Origin: Promethearchaeota archaeon
GTDB lineage: Archaea; Asgardarchaeota; Lokiarchaeia; Sigynarchaeales; SOKP01
Assembly: GCA_019894875.1 (NCBI GenBank)
Contig: JAGXNR010000021.1
Span: forward strand, 1-38,667
Length of the DNA stretch: 38,667 bases
Direction of reading: 5' to 3'
Part shown: one piece after another, positions 33,706 through 38,667 of the stretch
Position numbering within the stretch: position 1 is the first letter of the stretch
Layout: every line of letters starts with the position of its first letter
Notes under the pieces: generated by a model
What the model saw: the letters and a program-made list of their open reading frames with translations, nothing else
Databases searched by the model: none
Told to the model about the DNA's origin: nothing
Position numbers and translations under genes: made by a program

Positions 33706-34893
33706 ATGATGAATGAATGGATTGAAAGGGGAAGTAAAGTTATTATGAATACATACAGTCAATTCCCGATAGTAATAGAAAAGGGAAATGGAGTTTATGT
33801 GTGGGATAGTGAAGGAAAAAAGTATTTAGATTTTGTAGCAGGTATAGCTGTTAATGCACTTGGCTATAATGACTCTGATTATGTAGAACAAATTTCACAT
33901 CAATTAACCAAGTTGCAGCATTGTTCAAATTTGTATTGGATGATCCCATCAATTGAATTAAGCGAAATACTGGTTCAAAATAGCTGTTTTGACAAAGTTT
34001 TTTACTGTAATAGTGGTGCAGAAGCGGTAGAAGCCGCGTTAAAGTTGAGTAAAAAATATGGGAAGAAAAATCATGGTGAACATTGTTATGAAATAATCAC
34101 AATGAAAAAGTCTTTTCATGGGAGAACAATGGCCACCGTTACCGCTACAGGTCAGACAAAGTATCAGAAAGGATTTGATCCTTTAATGCCCGGGTTTTCA
34201 TATGCAGAATTTAATAATTTTAATGAATTAGAGGAAATGGTCAGTGAAAGAACATGTGGGATCATAATTGAGCCAATACAAGGTGAAGGGGGAATTCATC
34301 CTGCTGAAAAAACCTACTTACAAAAAGTACGTTCCCTCTGCGATAAAAATGATATTGTACTCATATTTGATGAAGTTCAATGTGGAATAGGAAGGACGGG
34401 TGAACTCTTTGCGTATCAATTGTTTGATATAAAACCCGATGTTGTGTCCTTAGCAAAAGGATTGGGAGGAGGTTTTCCAATAGGAGCAATGCTGGCAGTT
34501 CAGAGTAAAGCTGATGCATTTCAGCCAGGTGATCATGCCTCTACTTTTGGTGGTAATCCATTAGCTTGCACAGCGGGAAAAGTTGTTCTGAATAAGATAT
34601 TGGAAAAAGGAGTTTTACAAAATGTGCAAAAGCAGGGAAAATATCTTAAGGAAAAATTAATTGAATTAAAGGAAAAATATGAGATAATTATAGATGTAAG
34701 AGGTTATGGTTTAATGCTTGGAATGGAATTAGATTGTCTTGTAAAAGACATTGTTGTAGAATGCTTGAATAAAGGTTTACTTATATTAGGTGCTGGAGAA
34801 AATGTTATAAGATTTGTTCCACCACTGATAATAAGAAAAATTGAGATTGATAAAGGATTAGAGATTTTAGAAGGAGTATTACAACAGTTATAA
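33706..34893 (+). CDS. argD: Acetylornithine aminotransferase
   Basis: 395-residue class III PLP aminotransferase that converts N-acetylglutamate semialdehyde to N-acetylornithine with glutamate. CNSGAEAVEAALK (101-113) binds the PLP phosphate, FHGRTMATVTATGQ (137-150) follows, D222 in LIFDEVQCGIGRTG (219-232) contacts the pyridine nitrogen, and K251 in SLAKGLGGGFPIG (248-260) forms the Schiff base. Two ATG codons open the frame and either could be used. It is the third gene of the operon, 40 nt after argB. Related enzymes also serve lysine or GABA, but the arg neighbours fix the role. Confidence 0.96.
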   Translation: MMNEWIERGSKVIMNTYSQFPIVIEKGNGVYVWDSEGKKYLDFVAGIAVNALGYNDSDYVEQISHQLTKLQHCSNLYWMIPSIELSEILVQNSCFDKVFYCNSGAEAVEAALKLSKKYGKKNHGEHCYEIITMKKSFHGRTMATVTATGQTKYQKGFDPLMPGFSYAEFNNFNELEEMVSERTCGIIIEPIQGEGGIHPAEKTYLQKVRSLCDKNDIVLIFDEVQCGIGRTGELFAYQLFDIKPDVVSLAKGLGGGFPIGAMLAVQSKADAFQPGDHASTFGGNPLACTAGKVVLNKILEKGVLQNVQKQGKYLKEKLIELKEKYEIIIDVRGYGLMLGMELDCLVKDIVVECLNKGLLILGAGENVIRFVPPLIIRKIEIDKGLEILEGVLQQL

Positions 34894-34913
34894 AATTAAT
34901 AAAGGTCAAAGAA

Positions 34914-35957
34914 ATGATTAAAGCTGGAATAATGGGATCAACAGGATATGTAGGATCAGAGTTAATTAGGATTTTATATCAACATCCTCAAGTAGAAATT
35001 AAAGTCCTAACTTCTAAAAATCATAATGATCAAGCATTTAATTCAGTTTATCCAAATTTTAGTAAAATATGTGAAATAAAGTGTGGTGAGAATGATATTG
35101 ACAAAATAGCAAAACAATTAGATATTGTTTTTTTAGCGTTGCCCCACGGAGTCACGTCTGGAATCTTAACAGAATCTATTTTAAAAGACGTAAAAGTAAT
35201 CGATCTTAGTGCAGATTTTCGTTTAAAATCCATAGAACAATATGAAAAATGGTATAAAGTTAAACACGATAACGAGCTTCTTTTGAATAGAGCTGTATAC
35301 GGTCTAAGTGAGTGGAAAAGAAAAGAAATAGCATCCTCAAGATTAATTACGAATCCTGGTTGTTATCCCACATGTAGTTTATTATGCCTATTACCTCTAA
35401 TCAAAGAAGGAATTATTGAAGAAAAGAATATAATTATTGACGCAAAATCAGGAGTGTCTGGAGCAGGTCGTACTTTAGCTCTTACGACACATTATTCAGA
35501 ATGTAACGAATCAATTAAGGCATATAATGTATTATCTCATCGACATACTCCAGAAATCGAAGAACAACTAAATGAATTGAGTGAGAATGAGATTTCAATA
35601 ATTTTCACTACTCATCTTGTTCCAATGAATCGGGGAATTTTATGTACATGTTATGGAAACCTTAAAAGTGCATTTGATTATGATACTGTTAGAAAGATCT
35701 ATGAAAAGTATTATAAAAATGAATTTTTTATTCGTTTGATGAAGAAAGGGGTATTCCCTGAAACAAAATGGGTTAAAGGTTCAAATTATTGTGATATAGG
35801 TTTTTGTATTGATGAAAAAAGGGATAAGATAATTATTATAGGGGTAATTGATAATTTAATTAAGGGAGCAGCAGGTCAAGCTGTCCAAAATATGAATTTG
35901 ATGTTTAATTTAGATGAGAATATAGGACTACAATCAGTTCCTATGTTCCCTATATAG
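34914..35957 (+). CDS. argC: N-acetyl-gamma-glutamyl-phosphate reductase
   Basis: 347-residue NADPH-dependent reductase, the third step of the acetylated route. The Rossmann motif GSTGYVGSELIRIL (8-21) is N-terminal. The catalytic Cys C150 is in TNPGCYPTCSL (146-156), and the catalytic His lies in LSHRHTPEIEEQL. The C-terminal KGAAGQAVQNMNLMF block is a family hallmark. Length and domain order are normal. It begins 20 nt after argD within the same transcript. Confidence 0.97.
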   Translation: MIKAGIMGSTGYVGSELIRILYQHPQVEIKVLTSKNHNDQAFNSVYPNFSKICEIKCGENDIDKIAKQLDIVFLALPHGVTSGILTESILKDVKVIDLSADFRLKSIEQYEKWYKVKHDNELLLNRAVYGLSEWKRKEIASSRLITNPGCYPTCSLLCLLPLIKEGIIEEKNIIIDAKSGVSGAGRTLALTTHYSECNESIKAYNVLSHRHTPEIEEQLNELSENEISIIFTTHLVPMNRGILCTCYGNLKSAFDYDTVRKIYEKYYKNEFFIRLMKKGVFPETKWVKGSNYCDIGFCIDEKRDKIIIIGVIDNLIKGAAGQAVQNMNLMFNLDENIGLQSVPMFPI

Positions 35958-35994
35958 AATAAAATTAGTTAAAGTAACTATAAAATTGAGAAAA

Positions 35995-37302
35995 ATGAAT
36001 CAATTAGGACCAAAAAAAGATATATATGATAAAATATTGCTGATGTATTCTGGTGGTTTGGATACTTCTTGTATGATAAAATGGTTACAGGAGAAATATA
36101 AATCAAAAATCTATACTTTCACTGCAGATCTAGGTCAAGAATTTGCTGATCCATCTAGATTTGAGGAGATTGAAGAAAAAGCTTTTAATTTAGGAGTTGA
36201 GAACCATCATATAGTTGATTTAAAAGAAGTATTTGTTAATGAATACATCTTTCCAACAATTAAGGCAAACGGTTTATATCAAGGAGTTTATCCTCTTAGT
36301 ACAGCAATCGGAAGACCGTTAATAGCAATTGAGGCAATAAAAATCGCTAAAAAAGAACAAATAGATGTAATAGCTCATGGATGCACAGGTAAAGGAAACG
36401 ATCAGATAAGGTTTAACGTAACAATAAAAGCTTTTGATCCCAATATAGAAATCCTCCAACCTTTAATTGAATGGAATATGGGAAGAGATGAAGAAATTAA
36501 ATTTGCTGAACGCCATGGAATTCCTATTAAAAAACAAAATCAGAAATACAGCGTAGATGAGAATCTTTTTGGGAGAAGTGCTGAATGTGATATTCTCGAA
36601 TATCCTGAAATTGAACCACCTGAAGATTGTTTTGCGTGGACAACATCCCCAGAAAATGCCCCTGATACTGCACAATATATCCAAATTGATTTTGAAAAGG
36701 GAATTCCAGTGGGTTTGAATGGTGAAAGACTTCATGGTGTAGAATTAATCAGACAATTGCATAAAATAGGGTGTAGACATGGGATCGGAAGAGTTAATCA
36801 TATTGAAGATAGAGCAATTGGTTTAAAATCTCGAGAAGTTTATGAAATTCCAGCAGCTTTAATTCTAATTAAAGCACACAAAGATCTTGAAAAATATGTA
36901 TGCACTAAACATGAAAATTCATTTAAAACTATAATTGATCAAAGATGGACAGAATTAATTTATGAAGGTTTGTGGGTTGACCCACTAAGAGACGCATTAG
37001 AGGCTTTTATTAATACTGTTAATGAAAAGGTGACTGGTAATGTAAAATTGAAGCTATTTAAAGGTGGGGTCAGTGTAATTTCAAGAGAATCTCCTTATGG
37101 ATTGTATGATTTAAATTTAGCTACATATGACACGAAAAGTACATTCAATCAAAAGTTTAGTTATGGATTTATTCCATTATGGGGTTTACAAAGTGAGATT
37201 GGATTTCAGGTCAAAAATACTATTAAATCATTAGAGGAAAAGGGAAGTAATTCTCAATTAAATTTAATTAAAAATCAGAATATTGCACAAAAAAAAAAAT
37301 AA
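35995..37302 (+). CDS. argG: Argininosuccinate synthase
   Basis: 435-residue ATP-pyrophosphatase-type enzyme that joins citrulline and aspartate. The N-type P-loop is LMYSGGLDTS (16-25). HGCTGKGNDQIRF (the citrulline/aspartate-binding region) and GIGRVNHIEDRAIGLKSRE follow. The ATG at 35995 is chosen. A TTG three codons earlier (35986) is in frame but has no ribosome site. The protein is about 30 residues longer than usual through a polar Lys/Asn-rich C-terminal tail ending in a poly-A-encoded Lys run. It is followed after 20 nt by the RAM-domain gene. Citrulline would come from argF, which is not in this window. Confidence 0.97.
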   Translation: MNQLGPKKDIYDKILLMYSGGLDTSCMIKWLQEKYKSKIYTFTADLGQEFADPSRFEEIEEKAFNLGVENHHIVDLKEVFVNEYIFPTIKANGLYQGVYPLSTAIGRPLIAIEAIKIAKKEQIDVIAHGCTGKGNDQIRFNVTIKAFDPNIEILQPLIEWNMGRDEEIKFAERHGIPIKKQNQKYSVDENLFGRSAECDILEYPEIEPPEDCFAWTTSPENAPDTAQYIQIDFEKGIPVGLNGERLHGVELIRQLHKIGCRHGIGRVNHIEDRAIGLKSREVYEIPAALILIKAHKDLEKYVCTKHENSFKTIIDQRWTELIYEGLWVDPLRDALEAFINTVNEKVTGNVKLKLFKGGVSVISRESPYGLYDLNLATYDTKSTFNQKFSYGFIPLWGLQSEIGFQVKNTIKSLEEKGSNSQLNLIKNQNIAQKKK

Positions 37303-37322
37303 ATACTAAAGAATAAAGAAGG

Positions 37323-37616
37323 GTGTCTAAAATATACTATCGAGGATATATACTAATTAGGTTAAAAGTAATAGGTTCTGAATGGAAGGTTGTGGATAAA
37401 TTAATGAGTTTAAAATCTACAGACGCCGAAGAAGATTGGAAAATAACTTACGCTACTCCCATTTATGGTGGTTGGGATGTAATTGTAGAATGTTCTTTCG
37501 GTAAACTTAAGGATTTAGATAAAATAGTAACTTTCTGTAGAATTGACGAGGATTTATCTCACTGGATCGAAGAAACAACCACTCTTATGGGATCTAAGAA
37601 TGATTACCCTAAGTAA
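37323..37616 (+). CDS. Stand-alone Lrp/AsnC-type ligand-binding (RAM) domain
   Basis: 97 residues that fit the beta-alpha-beta-beta-alpha-beta RAM fold of Lrp/AsnC regulators without the DNA-binding helix-turn-helix. Strand 1 is GYILIRLKVIG (8-18), a helix follows (EWKVVDKLM), then WKITYATPIYGGWDVIVECSF (about 39-59), KLKDLDKIVTF and a final strand WIEETTTLMG. Free RAM domains bind amino acids and can pair with full-length Lrp proteins. Sitting 20 nt after argG in the arginine operon, it could sense arginine or a pathway intermediate, by context only. The start is a GTG whose ribosome site (AAGAAGG) is unusually close. Upstream in-frame sequence reaches a stop at once, so no longer form exists. 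Confidence 0.82.
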   Translation: MSKIYYRGYILIRLKVIGSEWKVVDKLMSLKSTDAEEDWKITYATPIYGGWDVIVECSFGKLKDLDKIVTFCRIDEDLSHWIEETTTLMGSKNDYPK

Positions 37617-37784
37617 ATGGTACATTTAATATTATTAGAAGTAAAATCCTTATATTTTTTAAAAATTAATAAGATAATTTTCTTTATTTTTTTCTTAGTG
37701 AAATTTACCAAAATTGTTGAAATATTCCCTAAATTTTAATAAAAATAAGAGATTTTCCAAATTAAAAGCAATTTATAGATAAGT

Positions 37785-38667
37785 ATGGCTAATAAACATA
37801 CCCCAATAATAATTGGTGCCGCACAATTTACACAACGTAAAGACACGCCTCATCCTCTTGACTCACTTGGTTTAATGGTTAAGACAGGGAAAAAGGCAAT
37901 AGAAGATACACAAGCTAAAAATATTGTTGATTTCATAGATGCCATTTATATGGTAAACATCAGTTCATGGTCTTATGAAGACGCTCCTGGTGAACTTGGT
38001 AAAAGGCTCAATATCACACCTAAAGAAAAAGTATATTTACCAGATGGGGGACAGTCACCTCAGATGTTAGTTAATCGCGCTGCAAAAGCCATTACATCTG
38101 GAGAACATCGTGCCATTCTCATTACAGGAGGGGAAGCGGCTTATTCTATACGAAAGACATTTAAGGGGAAACCTCCTGAGTATTGGCCTAAAAAAGAAGA
38201 TCCAAAATACATAAGTGGGGAGAAATGGGCAATCGCTCAAGATATTATAAATTATCAATTATATTTTGCAACTACTTCCTATGCAATTTTGGAAACAGCA
38301 TTAAGAGCATCGTCTGGACACAATATTGAAGAACACAAAAAATATATGGGAAAACTTTTTGAACATTTTTCTAAGATTGCATCAAAGAATCCATATAGCT
38401 GGACTCAAAAGCCATTTAGCGCTGAAGAAATTATTACACCCTCACCGGAGAATCGTCTTGTTGTACACCCTTACACTAAGCGTATGTGTGCAAACAATTT
38501 CGTAGATCAAGCGGGAACAATTTTAATTACGAGTGAGGAAATTGCTAAATCCCTTAATATTGATAAAAAACAATGGATATATATAATGGGAGGAGCAACA
38601 TTCAAAAATATTGATGAACTCTATCGACGTCCACGACTTGATGATTCTCCGGCAGCAAGAGAAGGAT
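37785..38667 (+). CDS. Thiolase-like acetyl-CoA acetyltransferase family protein, C-terminus outside window
   Basis: The frame runs from an ATG at 37785 to the right edge, about 294 residues. The N-terminus (TPIIIGAAQFTQR) and the segment VYLPDGGQSPQMLVNRAA (83-100) place it in the thiolase superfamily, in the group with GGxxPQ in the active-site loop. Gly89 stands where other thiolases have the nucleophilic Cys, as in the three thiolase-like proteins between 17.6 and 23.7 kb. ITGGEAAYS and a Tyr/Trp-rich insertion (PPEYWPKK) follow. The later catalytic His motifs lie beyond the window. It is separated from the arginine operon by about 170 nt of AT-rich DNA and belongs functionally to acyl-CoA metabolism. 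Confidence 0.85.
   Translation, partial: MANKHTPIIIGAAQFTQRKDTPHPLDSLGLMVKTGKKAIEDTQAKNIVDFIDAIYMVNISSWSYEDAPGELGKRLNITPKEKVYLPDGGQSPQMLVNRAAKAITSGEHRAILITGGEAAYSIRKTFKGKPPEYWPKKEDPKYISGEKWAIAQDIINYQLYFATTSYAILETALRASSGHNIEEHKKYMGKLFEHFSKIASKNPYSWTQKPFSAEEIITPSPENRLVVHPYTKRMCANNFVDQAGTILITSEEIAKSLNIDKKQWIYIMGGATFKNIDELYRRPRLDDSPAAREG

Noticed and set aside
1..38667. tRNA genes, rRNA, CRISPR arrays, insertion sequences or integrases
   Set aside because: I looked for tRNA T-arm strings, regularly spaced repeats and transposase motifs in the intergenic DNA and saw none. A covariance-model scan would be more sensitive.

Overview
This window looks like chromosomal DNA of an AT-rich archaeon. The best fit is an Asgard archaeon (Promethearchaeota), probably Lokiarchaeia-like. 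The signs are an archaeal/eukaryal-type glycyl-tRNA synthetase, very AT-rich intergenic DNA with TATA-like boxes and U-tract ends, many small zinc-ribbon and TPR proteins, and a large thiolase/DUF35/acyl-CoA gene set. The phylum is an inference from style and gene content, not from a marker tree. I saw no rRNA, tRNA, CRISPR array, insertion sequence or integrase.

Layout. 1-2584 (minus): a truncated membrane-anchored or secreted protein, then glyS. 2712-10431: a polytopic membrane protein, a coiled-coil protein followed by a GNAT acetyltransferase, two TPR proteins (one with a zinc ribbon), a 50-residue zinc-ribbon microprotein, a crotonase of the enoyl-CoA isomerase type, and a C_GCAxxG_C_C redox protein. 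10554-15885: an AmmeMemoRadiSam-type radical SAM enzyme, a membrane protein, a GlpA/GlpD-type glycerol-3-phosphate dehydrogenase, a stand-alone CheY-like receiver and a DEDD exonuclease.

16014-24277 is an acyl-CoA/beta-keto-acid island. It holds an acyl-CoA dehydrogenase, a thiolase-like protein with a DUF35 partner, a beta-keto acid cleavage enzyme (BKACE/DUF849), and a tight DUF35-thiolase-thiolase-DUF35 unit. All three complete thiolase-like proteins here, and a fourth cut by the window end (37785-38667), have Gly where thiolases carry the nucleophilic Cys. They are therefore probably not ordinary thiolases. The Ltp2-DUF35 aldolases of steroid side-chain degradation are the nearest precedent I know. 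A hypothetical protein and a threonine aldolase follow.

26224-29292 (minus) is a polar amino-acid ABC importer (binding protein, permease, ATPase, permease). It is visibly richer in G+C than its neighbours and diverges from argH. 29622-37616 is an arginine biosynthesis region: argH, then a regulatory stretch, then argJ-argB-argD-argC-argG and a stand-alone Lrp/AsnC ligand-binding (RAM) domain. argF and carAB are not in the window. ArgJ indicates the acetylated, cyclic ornithine route.

The most striking candidate for something undescribed is the argH-argJ gap. Four CGTTTAA-like sites, spaced in near multiples of 15 bp, precede a TATA box. A 37-codon ORF follows, ending in Pro-Pro-Arg-Arg-Arg-Leu-stop and using CGT/CGC codons in an unusually GC-rich patch. 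After it come an AT-only inverted repeat with T7 and then argJ. This has the architecture of an arginine leader peptide/attenuator. It is an inference from sequence alone and needs comparative and experimental support.
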